Assembly (NCBI GenBank): GCA_963777895.1
Contig: CAVZSF010000001.1
Coordinates: 62,001-126,000 of the forward strand
Reading direction: 5' to 3'
Origin: UBA2241 sp963777895
GTDB lineage: Bacteria; Actinomycetota; Thermoleophilia; UBA2241
DNA: 64,000 bases
In this document: piece after piece, positions 8,161-17,208 of the stretch
Layout of the letters: each line of letters opens with the position of its first letter
How positions within the stretch are numbered: the first letter of the stretch is position 1
Position numbers and translations under genes: made by a program
Notes under the pieces: generated by a model
The model's database searches: none
Told to the model about the DNA's origin: nothing
Seen by the model: the letters and a program-made list of their open reading frames with translations, nothing else

Positions 8161-9468
8161 ATGTCAGCGCGGACGACGCACGGGAGTGGCCGCCGTGACT
8201 TCTGGGCACGACCTGGTCTCGAGGTCGTGGAAGGCAGGCTGCGGGTCGCGGGACGGGACGCGGAAGCGCTCGCTCGCGCTCATGGCACTCCTCTCTATCT
8301 GATCGACCTGCCGAAGATCGCCGAGCAGTCGCGCGCTTTGCATGCAGCGCTGCTCGGCGCCGGATTGCGGCATCGCGTCCTGCTGGCGATGAAGGCCCAG
8401 CGCGAGTCCGAAGTACTCACCTACGTGCGCGCGCTCGGCCGACCCGGCGAGGCGGAAGCGGTCGGTCTCGATGTCTGCTCGCCGGGGGAGATGCTGCACG
8501 GGCTGTCGCACGGCTGGCTTCCGGACGAGATCAGCTACACGGGCACCAACGTGAGCGAACGTGACCTGGACGTGATCCTCGCCCATCCCATCCATCTCAA
8601 CCTCGACCTGCTCAGCCAGATCCGCCGTGTCGGCAGGCGTGCCCCTGGCCGGACGATCGGACTGCGGGTCAACCCGCGTGCCGGCGCCGCTTGGCGAGGT
8701 GAAAACGAGTCTCTCTACAGCAGCAGCCGGCCCACGAAGTTCGGCATCTACGCGGAGCAAGTGGGCGAAGCCGTCGCACTGGCGCAGGCACACCAACTGG
8801 TGATCGACACGATCCACTTCCACGTCGGGGATGGGTACCTGAGCGATGGTGTCCGTGCCCTCTCGGTAGCGGTGGAACGCGCCGCAGAGATGGTGCAGGT
8901 CGCGCGGGGTCTGGGCTGTCCGATCGAGAACCTGGACGTCGGCGGGGGACTTGGGGTGCCGATGGCGCCGGGAGACGCGCCCCTCGACCTCGATGCCTGG
9001 GCAGGGATGCTCGCCGCTCATCTCGGTGGCCTCGACGTGACCGTGATCGTCGAGCCGGGCGACTTCCTCGTCAAGGAGGCGGCCGTCCTGCTCGGCGAAG
9101 TGGTCACAGTGGAGGATCGTATGGGCATCACGTTCGTCGGGCTCGACATGGGCTGGAACGTGATGAACGACCACTTCATCTACGACGCGCCGTTCGAGTA
9201 CGTCGTGTGCGGTCGCGCGGACGCACCGCGCCGCAAGCGCGTCACGATCACCGGTCACATCAACGAGGGCGACGATCTCTGGGCGGAGGACTACCCCTTC
9301 CCTGACGTCGAGGAGGGCGAGATCGTTGCCTGCATCAACGTGGGCGGCTACAACCAGGCGATGCAGATGCCGCACTGCCTGCGCCCGCCTGCGCCCGCGC
9401 TCTACTTCGAGGATCGTCTCGCCGGAGTCAGTCCCACGGCGGGCGAGGACGGCGACAGGAGGATCTGA
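8161..9468 (+). CDS. Fold III PLP-dependent amino acid decarboxylase, DapDC/ODC-like with altered active site
   Basis: About 435 residues with a strong start (GGGAGGAG before the ATG). Alanine-racemase-fold decarboxylase features: PLP lysine in LLAMKAQRES, HFHVGDG (HVGS-like), DVGGGLGVP (glycine-rich phosphate site) and GGYNQAM (tyrosine near PLP). Two substrate-site motifs differ from diaminopimelate decarboxylase: EPGR is EPGD, and the CESGD motif with the active-site cysteine of the partner subunit aligns with NEGDD. It is therefore unlikely to make lysine; another amino acid substrate, or a non-decarboxylating reaction, is possible. It starts an operon with a flavin oxidoreductase, cupin and M20 peptidase, overlapping the next gene by 1 bp. 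Confidence 0.8.
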   Translation: MSARTTHGSGRRDFWARPGLEVVEGRLRVAGRDAEALARAHGTPLYLIDLPKIAEQSRALHAALLGAGLRHRVLLAMKAQRESEVLTYVRALGRPGEAEAVGLDVCSPGEMLHGLSHGWLPDEISYTGTNVSERDLDVILAHPIHLNLDLLSQIRRVGRRAPGRTIGLRVNPRAGAAWRGENESLYSSSRPTKFGIYAEQVGEAVALAQAHQLVIDTIHFHVGDGYLSDGVRALSVAVERAAEMVQVARGLGCPIENLDVGGGLGVPMAPGDAPLDLDAWAGMLAAHLGGLDVTVIVEPGDFLVKEAAVLLGEVVTVEDRMGITFVGLDMGWNVMNDHFIYDAPFEYVVCGRADAPRRKRVTITGHINEGDDLWAEDYPFPDVEEGEIVACINVGGYNQAMQMPHCLRPPAPALYFEDRLAGVSPTAGEDGDRRI

Positions 9469-11126
9469 TGAGCACAGTGACCCCGACCGATCGGCCATAC
9501 GACGCGGTGGTGATCGGCGGCGGCCACAACGGTCTGGTGGCGGCGTTCTACCTCGCCCGTGGAGGGCTCCGCACGCTGGTCCTGGAACGCCGCGAGATGG
9601 TTGGCGGCATGGCCGTAACCGAGGAGTTCGCCCCCGGTTTTCGGGCGTCCACCGGGGCCTACGTGCTGGCCATGCTCGGCGAGCACATCTGGCGCGACAT
9701 GCGGCTCGCCGAGCGGGGCCTGCACGTCGATGAATGCGGTCCCAATCTCAACGTCTACCCGAGCGGGGCGCATTTTTGGATGGAGGAGCACGCCGCCGAC
9801 GCCGTACGAGAGGTGAGGCGGTTCTCGGAGAAGGATGCGGCTGCCTATCCGGCGTTCGAAGAGGGACTCACGCGGATCGCGCGCTGGTTCGGACCGCTGT
9901 TCGGGCTCACGCCCCCCGACCTGCGCATGAAGAGCGTCGCCGACTGGGGCCGGATGGCCCGCCTCGGCGGCACCGCGCTCAAGAACCGCAAGCTGCTGCT
10001 CGCCGCCTGCCAGCTCATGATGGCGTCGAGCGCCACGTATCTCGACGAGCGGTTCGAGTCGGACGAGGTCAAGGCCGGCCTGGGCTGGTTCTCGGTCAAC
10101 GACTCGGTCTCGGGCCCCTCGACCCCGGGGACAGCGTACACGCTCCTTCACGAGTACGCGTCCTCAGAGGCCGGCGGCGGCGTACGCAAGTGGGGCTTCG
10201 TGCGAGGAGGGATCGGCACGCTCGGGCGGCTCATGGCAGACGCCGTCCGTGAGGCCGGAGGGGAAGTACGCACCGGCACTCCGGTCGAGCGGGTGCTCGT
10301 GACCGGGGGTGCCGCTACGGGCGTCGTCCTGGCCGACGGGGAGGAGATCGAGGCACGCGTCGTCGTTTCCAACGCCGACCCCAAGACCACGATGTTCGGT
10401 TTGGTCGGCCGCGAGAGGCTCGACCCCGGCTTCTGCGACTCGCTGAAGACGTTCATCACCGACGGGACCAGCATCAAAGTCAATCTGGCGCTTGGGGCGC
10501 TGCCCCGGCTCGCCAGTTCAGCGCTGAACGACGGCGACGGCGTGCAGAGTTACCACCGCAGCATCATCGAGGTGACGTCCTCGATCCGGCAGATGGACCT
10601 CAACCAAGCCGAAGCGCGAGCCGGCATCCCGGCCAGGGACCATCCGCACATCGAGTGCTGCTTCCCGACCGTGTTCGACCCGTCGCTCGCGCCTGAGGGC
10701 AAGCACATCATGACCATCGACATGAACTCGCAACCCTACACACTCCGGGACGGGTCGCAGTGGGACGAGATCATCGGGGACGTGGCCGACCGGTGCGTGA
10801 AGCAGCTGTGCGACTACTTCCCAGGGCTCGACGACATGATCGAGCATCGGCAGGTGCTCTCACCGCTCGACATGGAGCGCCTCTTCAACGCGACGGGGGG
10901 CCACGCCCTCCACGGCGACATGGGCGACCACCAGATGTTCATCATGCGCCCCGTGCCCGGCTGGGCCAGCTACCGGATGCCCATCCGCAACCTGTACCTG
11001 TGCGGCGCGGGCACGCATCCCGGTGGCGGCATCTCCGGAGCCAACGGGACCAACTGCGCCAAGGAAGTGCTGCGCGATGCGAGGAGGATGAAGCGCCCGG
11101 CCGGCCGCGAGGGGGACGGGCAGTGA
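9468..11126 (+). CDS. Phytoene-dehydrogenase-related FAD-dependent amine oxidase/desaturase
   Basis: 552-residue flavoprotein of the COG1233 type. The N-terminal dinucleotide-binding site reads AVVIGGGHNGLVAAFYLARGG, followed by VLERREMVGGMAVTEEF. The C-terminal FAD contact is NLYLCGAGTHPGGGISGANG. ATG at 9468 has AGGAGG 5 nt upstream and overlaps the stop of the decarboxylase gene. No carotenoid genes are near, so a role in oxidising an amine, amino acid or other product of the neighbouring PLP enzyme is more likely than carotenoid synthesis. The cupin gene begins at its stop codon, indicating translational coupling. Confidence 0.82.
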   Translation: MSTVTPTDRPYDAVVIGGGHNGLVAAFYLARGGLRTLVLERREMVGGMAVTEEFAPGFRASTGAYVLAMLGEHIWRDMRLAERGLHVDECGPNLNVYPSGAHFWMEEHAADAVREVRRFSEKDAAAYPAFEEGLTRIARWFGPLFGLTPPDLRMKSVADWGRMARLGGTALKNRKLLLAACQLMMASSATYLDERFESDEVKAGLGWFSVNDSVSGPSTPGTAYTLLHEYASSEAGGGVRKWGFVRGGIGTLGRLMADAVREAGGEVRTGTPVERVLVTGGAATGVVLADGEEIEARVVVSNADPKTTMFGLVGRERLDPGFCDSLKTFITDGTSIKVNLALGALPRLASSALNDGDGVQSYHRSIIEVTSSIRQMDLNQAEARAGIPARDHPHIECCFPTVFDPSLAPEGKHIMTIDMNSQPYTLRDGSQWDEIIGDVADRCVKQLCDYFPGLDDMIEHRQVLSPLDMERLFNATGGHALHGDMGDHQMFIMRPVPGWASYRMPIRNLYLCGAGTHPGGGISGANGTNCAKEVLRDARRMKRPAGREGDGQ

Positions 11127-11488
11127 GCGGCTTGCCAGCGATCGGTGATCCGGGCAGCGTGCCGCTGGAGCCAGAGGAGTTCGCGCCGGGGGCGGTCATC
11201 GAGGGGTCGCCGCGCATGATGAGCCACGACCTCTACGTATCGCCCGACGAGCGGATCTTCAGCGGCATCTGGAGCGTGACGCCCGGCACGTTTCACGACG
11301 TGATGGACGGCGACGAGACGTTCGTCGTGCTGGCTGGCCGGATGACGGTCGCGCCGGAGGACGGCGCCGCGGCCTTCGAGGTCAAGGCCGGCGACGTCTG
11401 CGTGTTCCCGGCGGGCTATCGCAGCGTGTGGACCGTGCACGAGACGATCGTCAAGGGGTATCACATCGAGCTGCCGACGAAGGGCTGA
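11123..11488 (+). CDS. Small cupin protein (DUF861/Cupin_3 type)
   Basis: 121-residue single-domain cupin starting at a GTG that overlaps the stop of the oxidoreductase gene. The family pattern is clear: GIWSVTPGTF, DGDETFVVLAGRMTVAP, GDVCVFPAGYRSVWTV and ETIVKGY. DUF861 cupins occur with catabolic and ureidoglycolate- or ethanolamine-related enzymes. No function can be given beyond binding or isomerising a small metabolite of this operon. Confidence 0.8.
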   Translation: MSGLPAIGDPGSVPLEPEEFAPGAVIEGSPRMMSHDLYVSPDERIFSGIWSVTPGTFHDVMDGDETFVVLAGRMTVAPEDGAAAFEVKAGDVCVFPAGYRSVWTVHETIVKGYHIELPTKG

Positions 11489-11495
11489 CCTCGCC

Positions 11496-12866
11496 GTGCC
11501 GCCGGCCGCCGCCGCTCCCGAGCAGCCCGCGCCGGGGACCGCGCCACCCATGCCGGACGCGTCCGAGCTGGCCTGGGCTCGCGCTTGGGTTCAGGACGAG
11601 CTGGCGCGCCTGATCGAGATTCCGTCGCCATCCGGCGGCGAGGGTGCAATCGTCGATTACCTGGAACGCCGCGTCGCGGATCTCTCCCTTCCTGCGACGC
11701 GGCACCCGGTCGCCGGCGGCTGCGACAATCTGGTGGTGGGTCGGCCCGCCGAACCGCAGGTCGCCCTGATCGCGCATGTGGACACCGTGAAGCCGACGTG
11801 GGAGTGGGATGGCAAGGCCTGCGTCCGCGCCGACGATATCTGGGGGCTCGGCGCGGTGGACGACAAGGGCAGCATCGCGGCCGCGCTGCTCGGGCTTCTG
11901 CTTGCGCGGTCCGCGGGCGTGCCCGTCGCCGCGCTGCCGCTCAGCCTCGGTCTGACCGTCGACGAGGAGGAGGGTGGCACCGGTTCTATCGCCTTGGCCT
12001 CGTCGCTGCGGCCTCGCCACGCCGTGGTGATGGAGTCGACGGACTTCGACATCGCCGTCGCCGAGGCGGGCGTTGTCGAGGTGGTCCTTGTCGTCCACGG
12101 ACGAAGCGCCCACGGGTCGGTCCCCGAACAGGGCGACAACGCGGTGGTCAAGGCGGCGAGGATGGTCGCGGCGATGGACCACCTTCCTTTCCTGCGCAGC
12201 TCGCATCCCTTGATCGCGCCGGCCGTGCTCGTGCAGGAGCTGCACGGCGGCAGCGACTTGCACGTTGTTCCCGACTTGGCCGAGGTCCATCTGGACGTTC
12301 GCCTGGGCCCCGACCTGGCCTCGGCCGCTGTGCTCAGCGAACTGACTGGAATGGCGGCCGGATACGACGCCGAGGTGCGCGCGATAGAGGTCGTCGACGC
12401 CTGGGAGGCGCCCGACGACTCGCGGTTCGTGTCCCGTCTGCGGACTATCGTCGCGGAGACGCTCGGCCGCGATCCGGAGCTCATCGGGTTCCCGGCTTGG
12501 ACCGACGCGCACAACATGGTGGAAGTCGATGGCGCGCAGGCGGTCGTGTTCGGGCCCGGGCCAAGGCTCTCGACCGCGCATCGGCCAGACGAGCACATCG
12601 ACCTGCGGCAGGTGGTCGAGTGCGCGTTGGTCGTCAGGCGCCTGGCGTGGGACGTGTGGTGCGCGGGTCCCGGCTTGGCCCGCGGCCTGAGGGTCGCCGC
12701 AGGCCACTCAAGGATCCGCGTCGCCAAGGCGATCTGGACGCCGGCGGCGAGCAGGGCGAGCCGCAGCCAGAGGTCGGACCACGAGAGCGGCGCGTCCCAG
12801 CGACCGAAGCAGCCGCAACCGATCTCGAGGCCTCGTAGCAGGGCGGCCGCTATGGCGCCGGTGTAG
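11496..12866 (+). CDS. M20 family metallopeptidase/deacylase (ArgE/DapE-like)
   Basis: Zinc-dependent aminoacylase or peptidase that would release amino acids from N-acyl or dipeptide substrates. Motifs in order: ALIAHVDTVKP (metal His/Asp), GAVDDKGS (bridging Asp), TVDEEEGGTGS (catalytic and metal Glu), VHGRSAHGSVP (dimerisation-domain histidine) and STAHRPDEHIDL near the C-terminus. About 395 residues align with the family. The last ~60 (after DVWCAGP) are basic and antisense to the DoxX-like gene, so they are probably an artefact of a missed stop or a shift near 12660. The start is uncertain: GTG at 11496 or ATG at 11550. Confidence 0.8.
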   Translation: MPPAAAAPEQPAPGTAPPMPDASELAWARAWVQDELARLIEIPSPSGGEGAIVDYLERRVADLSLPATRHPVAGGCDNLVVGRPAEPQVALIAHVDTVKPTWEWDGKACVRADDIWGLGAVDDKGSIAAALLGLLLARSAGVPVAALPLSLGLTVDEEEGGTGSIALASSLRPRHAVVMESTDFDIAVAEAGVVEVVLVVHGRSAHGSVPEQGDNAVVKAARMVAAMDHLPFLRSSHPLIAPAVLVQELHGGSDLHVVPDLAEVHLDVRLGPDLASAAVLSELTGMAAGYDAEVRAIEVVDAWEAPDDSRFVSRLRTIVAETLGRDPELIGFPAWTDAHNMVEVDGAQAVVFGPGPRLSTAHRPDEHIDLRQVVECALVVRRLAWDVWCAGPGLARGLRVAAGHSRIRVAKAIWTPAASRASRSQRSDHESGASQRPKQPQPISRPRSRAAAMAPV

Positions 12867-13148
12867 ACGGCGGCCAAGGCTGCCGTCGACGAGCCCGGCG
12901 CCCGGCGCCCCCAAGCCGAGGATCAGGCAGACGCCCGTCACGAGCTCCACCCAGGGGAGCACGACCGCGACGAGGCCGACGAGCGCGAACGGCAGGATCC
13001 GGTAGTCGTCCACAGCGTCGGCGAACGGCTGTGGGTCGAGCAGCTTGTCGTAGCTCGCGGCGATGAGCAGGCCGCCGGCCGCGAAGCGAAAGACGAGCGC
13101 GACGCGTCGATCGAGCAGGTACCGCCTGATGCCGTGGCCGAGGCTCAC
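12708..13148 (-). CDS. DoxX/MauE-like membrane protein (frameshifted)
   Basis: Four-helix membrane protein of the MauE/DoxX group. The GTG start overlaps the stop of the rhodanese gene by 4 bp. The N-terminal half reads RFAAGGLLIAASYDKLLDP and PWVELVTGVCLILG; after a one-base shift near 12880 it continues AAVYTGAIAAALLRGLEIG followed by CGCFGRW, the MauE-type cysteine motif. The C-terminal end is unclear because the resumed frame has no stop before it runs antisense through the peptidase gene. In MauE-type proteins the cysteines are linked to periplasmic thiol-disulphide exchange, which fits the rhodanese neighbour. Confidence 0.7.
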   Translation of the reverse strand: MSLGHGIRRYLLDRRVALVFRFAAGGLLIAASYDKLLDPQPFADAVDDYRILPFALVGLVAVVLPWVELVTGVCLILGLGAPGAGLVDGSLGRRLHRRHSGRPATRPRDRLRLLRSLGRAALVVRPLAAARPARRRRPDRLGDADP

Positions 13149-13612
13149 GGCCGTTCCCCCGACGCGATGGGGAAGCCGGCCGCGGCCCAGACGGGGAAGC
13201 CAGGGTTCAGGACGCGCACGTCGCGCCAGCCCTGGGCGACCAGCCAGGCGCTGAGCGCCGACGCCGACGTGCACGCGCCGCCGTCGCAGTAGACCACCAG
13301 GGTCCGCGTGCGGGGGAGCTCCCGGCGGAGCTGGTCGAGCTGACGGGCGCGCTGCGTCAGAGGCACACTGAGCGCCCCTGTGATGTGGCCGGTCAGGTAT
13401 GCCTCGCGCCCCCGTGCGTCTATGAAGGTAACGCCGTGGGCGCGGTAGATCTCGCGGGCAGCCGCGAGGCCGATGCCGCGCCCCGGTGCCGCGGTCTTGC
13501 CGATCAACGGGATGCCGGCGCTCGACACGGCGTTCACGAGCAGGCCGAGCACCGCTCCCACGGCGACGATGGCGGCCGCGCAGAACAGGCTCTGGAGCAG
13601 GCGGCTTCTCAC
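13145..13612 (-). CDS. Membrane-anchored rhodanese-like sulfurtransferase
   Basis: 155 residues: one N-terminal hydrophobic segment (about residues 8-28, SLFCAAAIVAVGAVLGLLV) and a single extracytoplasmic rhodanese domain. The domain shows GVTFIDARGREAYLTGHI (typical D-AR…G-HI) and the active loop VVYCDGGACTSAS with the catalytic cysteine, ending LNPGFPVWAAAGFP. It moves sulfur or acts in thiol chemistry outside the membrane. It overlaps the DoxX/MauE-like gene and lies 18 bp downstream of the aminotransferase, so the three may be one minus-strand operon. Confidence 0.86.
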   Translation of the reverse strand: MRSRLLQSLFCAAAIVAVGAVLGLLVNAVSSAGIPLIGKTAAPGRGIGLAAAREIYRAHGVTFIDARGREAYLTGHITGALSVPLTQRARQLDQLRRELPRTRTLVVYCDGGACTSASALSAWLVAQGWRDVRVLNPGFPVWAAAGFPIASGERP

Positions 13613-13630
13613 CGCCCACGCCTCATCCGG

Positions 13631-15065
13631 TCAGCCGGTGCGCCGACGGACACCGTCGTCGTAACGGGTCAACAGGCCGGGCTCCGACGGAGGGTCCGCG
13701 GCCACCTCCGCTATGGCCTCGGCCACCTGCCGGCAGGACCAGCGGAAGAGATCGGGAGGCATGTTGATGGCGGGCTGCAGGCGGTAGACCCACTTGCCCC
13801 ACTGGGTGATTCCAAGGACGCCCCGGCGCAGCAAGGCCTGGTGCACGGCGGCGTGGAAGGCGGGGGCGGGAATGATGGTGGTCTTGTCGGTGACGAACTC
13901 GATGCCTACCCAGGCGCCGACGACGCGCACGTCCCCCACCTGGGCATGGCGCGAGACGAGCGGGTCGAGCTCCTCGTGGGCGACGCCCGCGAGCGTTCCT
14001 GCATTCTCCAGGGCCCCTTGCGCGAGGATGTCGTCGATCCCGGCGAGGGCGCCGGCGCACGCCGCGGGTGTCCACGCGAACGTGCCGCCGGGCTGTACGT
14101 CCGAGTCGGCCATCACGGCCTCGGACGCGAGCACGGCGGCGATCGGCTGGCAGCCGGCGGCGATGCCCTTCCCCATGAGCAGGACATCGGGCTGCAGGTC
14201 CCAGAGCTCGGCGGCGAACATGGTGCCGCAGCGGCCGAGGCAGGTCTGCACCTCGTCGAGCACCAGTATCCAGCCGAAGCGCCGGCAGAGGTCCGTGAGC
14301 CGCTTCCAGAACTCAGCCGACGGCGCCAGGATGCCGCCCTCACCGAGGACGGGCTCGATGAGCACTCCTGCGACCTGCTCCGGGTCGACCTGATGGACGA
14401 GAAGGTAGTCTTCGATGAAGTCGGCGTAGAGCGTGTCGTCGTAGGGGCCGGGGCCTTTGTGGAACGGAGCGCGAAAGCGGTTCGGGTACGGCGCGAACAC
14501 CATCCCCGAAACGTACTGGGCGGCGTTGCTCGTCACCTCGGAAAGATCGGTGCTGGCGGCGGCGGTGAGATACGTCGACTCCCCGTGGTACTGGCCGTGG
14601 AAGCCGAGGATCATGGGCCGACCGGTCGCCTCGCGGGCATAGCTTCACGCCCGCTTCGACGGCTTCGGTGCCGCTGATACTCGGTCCGGCACGGGTGATG
14701 CTCGCCGGAGCGATCTCGACCAGACGCCGTGCAAGCGCCAGCGCCGGTTCGTTCATGACGTAGTCGCTGATCTCCATGCCGTAACGGTCCAGCGCCTCAT
14801 TCGCAGCCCTGCGTGCCGCCGGTTGCCCGCCGAGGGGGGTCGACCCCCACGCCGACACGTGGTCCACGAAGGTGTTGCCGTCGACGTCTTCGATGAGCCA
14901 GTCGCTCTTGCGCGCCTCGACGAAGGGCACGTCGACATGCTCGCGCAGAGGACCGCAGAGCACCGCGTCCGCGGCGGCGAAGAGCCGCGCGGACCGTGGG
15001 CCGGGCAAGGTCGTGGAGACACTCGGCAGACTGAATCGACGACCGCCATCGATGCTGGCATCCAT
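13631..15065 (-). CDS. Class III PLP aminotransferase (frameshifted)
   Basis: About 477 residues once a one-base shift near 14640 is bridged (…GTEAVEAGVKL continues as AREATGRPMILGFHGQ…). Class III features: DVDGNTFVDHVSAWGS, YHGESTYLTAA, VLIEPVLGEGGI, ILVLDEVQTCLGRCG (the aspartate that contacts PLP), LLMGKGIAAGCQP (PLP lysine) and GGTFAWTPAACAGALA. ATG at 15065 has AGGAGG 8 nt upstream. It resembles omega-amino acid:pyruvate or 4-aminobutyrate aminotransferases; the amino donor cannot be set from sequence. Its promoter region contains a GntR-type operator and faces the gntR gene. Confidence 0.85.
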
Positions 15066-15147
15066 GCTGGCGCCCTCCTGGGTCGAGACGATCGGCAGCG
15101 CATCCTGCGAGATACGTCGGACCGCTACGCGGCGATAGCGTCAACTG

Positions 15148-15255
15148 TTGACAGTCTAATCAATGACCGGCCATGCTCACAATGGAGGGTCGGGGGGTCC
15201 GGTCGACGCTCCGGGCCGTGACAGTCTCATCTGGTGGCTAGTGGTAGACTGTCTG
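15148..15255. promoter_or_regulatory. Divergent control region between aminotransferase and gntR, three operator-like sites
   Basis: TTGACAGTCTA (15148-15158) faces the aminotransferase. GTGACAGTCTC (15218-15228, a weaker match) and TAGACTGTCTG (15245-15255) precede gntR. TAGACT (15245-15250) could be the -10 box of gntR; transcription would then begin at or next to its ATG at 15260, giving a leaderless mRNA and tight autoregulation. Confidence 0.62.
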
Positions 15256-15259
15256 CCGA

Positions 15260-15929
15260 ATGCGCCCACTGCACACACGCAAGCTTCTGGCCGAAGACGT
15301 GGCGGATCGGATCCGCGAGGAGATCCTGTCCGGCGGGTTTGGTCAGGGCGATCGTCTCGTGGAGGCCGGCATCGCGGAGCAGCTCGGTGTCAGTCGCGGT
15401 CCGGTGCGTGAAGCCTTCAAGCTGCTGCGTGCCGAGGGTCTGGTCAAGGAAGAGCCGCACCGCGGCACCTTTGTCGTACGTCTGACGGGCACAGACGTTC
15501 ATGAGATCTACGATCTGCGTGCCGGACTGGAGGAGCGGGCCGCCAGAGCAGGTGACGGCGAGCGGACGCGCCGGCGACCTGCGGACGATGCGCCGCCTCC
15601 TCGAACGACTCCTTCAGGCCGCCGAGGGCGGCGATGTGGCCGCCGTCTCGCACGCCGACCTGGCCTTCCACGAAGGACTCTGCCAACTGTCGAACAATCG
15701 GCGTCTGCACGAGGTCTTCATGCGTCACGTGCCGGTCCTGCGCAACCTGATGAAGCTCGACGAGTACATCTTCCGGACGATGGACCACGTCGCGATCGAA
15801 CATGAGCCGCTCGTGGCGGCGCTCGAGAGCGGCGATCCTATGCTGGCGGCAGCTCGCTTCGAGAGCCATGTGGAGCGTGCAATGGATCAGGTCGTCGCCT
15901 ACATCGACTCGCTCCCCGACCACCCATAG
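15260..15929 (+). CDS. GntR-family (FCD/FadR-type) transcriptional regulator, frameshifted
   Basis: DNA-binding regulator of about 222 residues. The N-terminal winged helix shows LLAEDVADRIREEILSG, EAGIAEQLGVSRGPVREAFK (the family recognition helix) and PHRGTFVV. The C-terminal FCD effector domain shows YDLRAGLEERA, HADLAFHEGLCQLSNNRRL with metal- or ligand-binding residues, and EHEPLVAALESGDPMLAA. One extra base near 15543 (GCC-A-GAG) splits it; frames resume at VTASGRAGDLRTM. No ribosome-binding site precedes the ATG, suggesting leaderless translation. It is the only GntR gene seen, and its operator motif recurs across the catabolic region, so it is the likely regulon repressor. The effector would be a carboxylic or amino acid by family analogy. 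Confidence 0.87.
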
Positions 15930-15948
15930 CCGGCGCTCCGGCCGCGCC

Positions 15949-17064
15949 TTGGGGCTCCTGCGCCGCCAGCTCCCACTCGTCGTAGTCCTCGCATTGATAT
16001 GCGCCTGCCTGTTCGGCGGGGCGGCTGCATGCGACGGCTCGTCACCGACGAACGCCTCGTCAGCCACCGCAACGCCGTCGGCGGGCGACCGGCTCGTGCT
16101 CTTCGCGCGCCCGGGGCTCATCGCGGCTGCGGGGCTGGACCACCTCGAGCTGCCGCCCACGGCCACACGGCTCGACGCGCGGCCGTACTCCTCGGGCGAA
16201 GACATCCTGGTCGATCTCGCGGCTGGGCGCCGAGCGGACGTCGTCGAGGTCTGCAGCAATGAGAGCGCCGAGCGCTTGGCGCGGCGTGGCCTGCTGCGAC
16301 CGCTCGATACGAGCCGCATCCCGCAGTGGGACCTTCTGTACCCCGTACTCAAGGACCTCCCCGGCGTGATTGTCGACGGCAAGGTCTACATGGTGCCCGT
16401 CACGGCCGCCGTGACGGGGATCCTCTATGATCGGCGCGCCGCCGGCCCGCATCCGGATTCGTTCGCCGACCTGTTCGCCCGTCGCTACAAGGGCCACCTC
16501 GGATTTGCCGACGATCCCGCCCTTGCGTTTCAAGTCGCCGCTCTCGACCTGGGTCTGCCCGACCCGGTCGCTCTGACCGCCGAGCAGGCGCTGCAGGCCG
16601 AGATCTACCTCAAGCACTACAGGGACAACTACCGTTCCTTCTGGTACGACCTCGGCAACCTCGCGAGCGCCTTCAAAGGGGGACGCGTGACCGTGGCGGT
16701 CGGCGACCGGCGCGACGCACTTGAGCTTGCTGCACGCGGCGCGCCCGTGGCCTATACGCTGGCCTCCGAAGGTCAGCCACTCGTCGCCTGCGGGCTCGCC
16801 ATCACGACCCAGTCGCACGACCTCGACGCAGCGTACGCGCTGATCGATCACCTCCTGCAGCCCGCGACGCAGGCCGACCTCGCGCTCTCCACTGGCGACC
16901 TCATCGCCAATCGCGAGGCTTCCAAGCAGGTCCCGCCTGCCGACGGGACGCGCCTCGGTCTTGCCGATCTCGCACACCTGGACCGGCCCGTCGCTCGCGT
17001 GCCGTCACTCGAGCACCTGGACTGGATCCAAGCGTGGTATGAGGTGAAGAGAGGGCGCGGCTGA
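15949..17064 (+). CDS. PotD-like ABC transporter substrate-binding lipoprotein
   Basis: Extracellular solute-binding protein related to spermidine/putrescine-binding PotD. The probable TTG start at 15949 gives LGLLRRQLPLVVVLALICAC, then a lipobox ending GGAAAC, so it should be a lipid-anchored receptor. Family features include DVVEVCSNESAERLARRGLL, PLDTSRIPQWDLLYP, VDGKVYMVPVTAAVTGILYD and the C-terminal WIQAWYEVKRG. It follows gntR by 19 bp and may be co-transcribed. No permease follows directly; the only PotABC set lies at 29.7-32.7 kb. The same VDGKVYMVP block recurs in the binding protein at 25793, so these are paralogues. Confidence 0.82.
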   Translation: MGLLRRQLPLVVVLALICACLFGGAAACDGSSPTNASSATATPSAGDRLVLFARPGLIAAAGLDHLELPPTATRLDARPYSSGEDILVDLAAGRRADVVEVCSNESAERLARRGLLRPLDTSRIPQWDLLYPVLKDLPGVIVDGKVYMVPVTAAVTGILYDRRAAGPHPDSFADLFARRYKGHLGFADDPALAFQVAALDLGLPDPVALTAEQALQAEIYLKHYRDNYRSFWYDLGNLASAFKGGRVTVAVGDRRDALELAARGAPVAYTLASEGQPLVACGLAITTQSHDLDAAYALIDHLLQPATQADLALSTGDLIANREASKQVPPADGTRLGLADLAHLDRPVARVPSLEHLDWIQAWYEVKRGRG

Positions 17065-17111
17065 TGTCAGTGACGAGAGCCGCCGTGAGCGGCTCCCGTC
17101 ACTGACATCAG
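17061..17111 (+). terminator. Long near-perfect hairpin after the binding-protein gene
   Basis: 15-bp perfect arms (CTGATGTCAGTGACG and its complement), one mismatch, then 7 more pairs (GAGCCGC/GCGGCTC) around the 5-nt loop CGTGA. It includes the stop codon of the preceding gene. There is no T-tract, so it may act as an RNA stabiliser or factor-assisted terminator. Confidence 0.6.
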
Positions 17112-17208
17112 CCGCCGCGTGCTCTGCGTGCGGGCGGTCGCCAAGCCGTCCGCCGCCTCGTGGCATCGTCTGGGCGCGATCCGCACGATCCACAAAGAAC
17201 ACACACTC

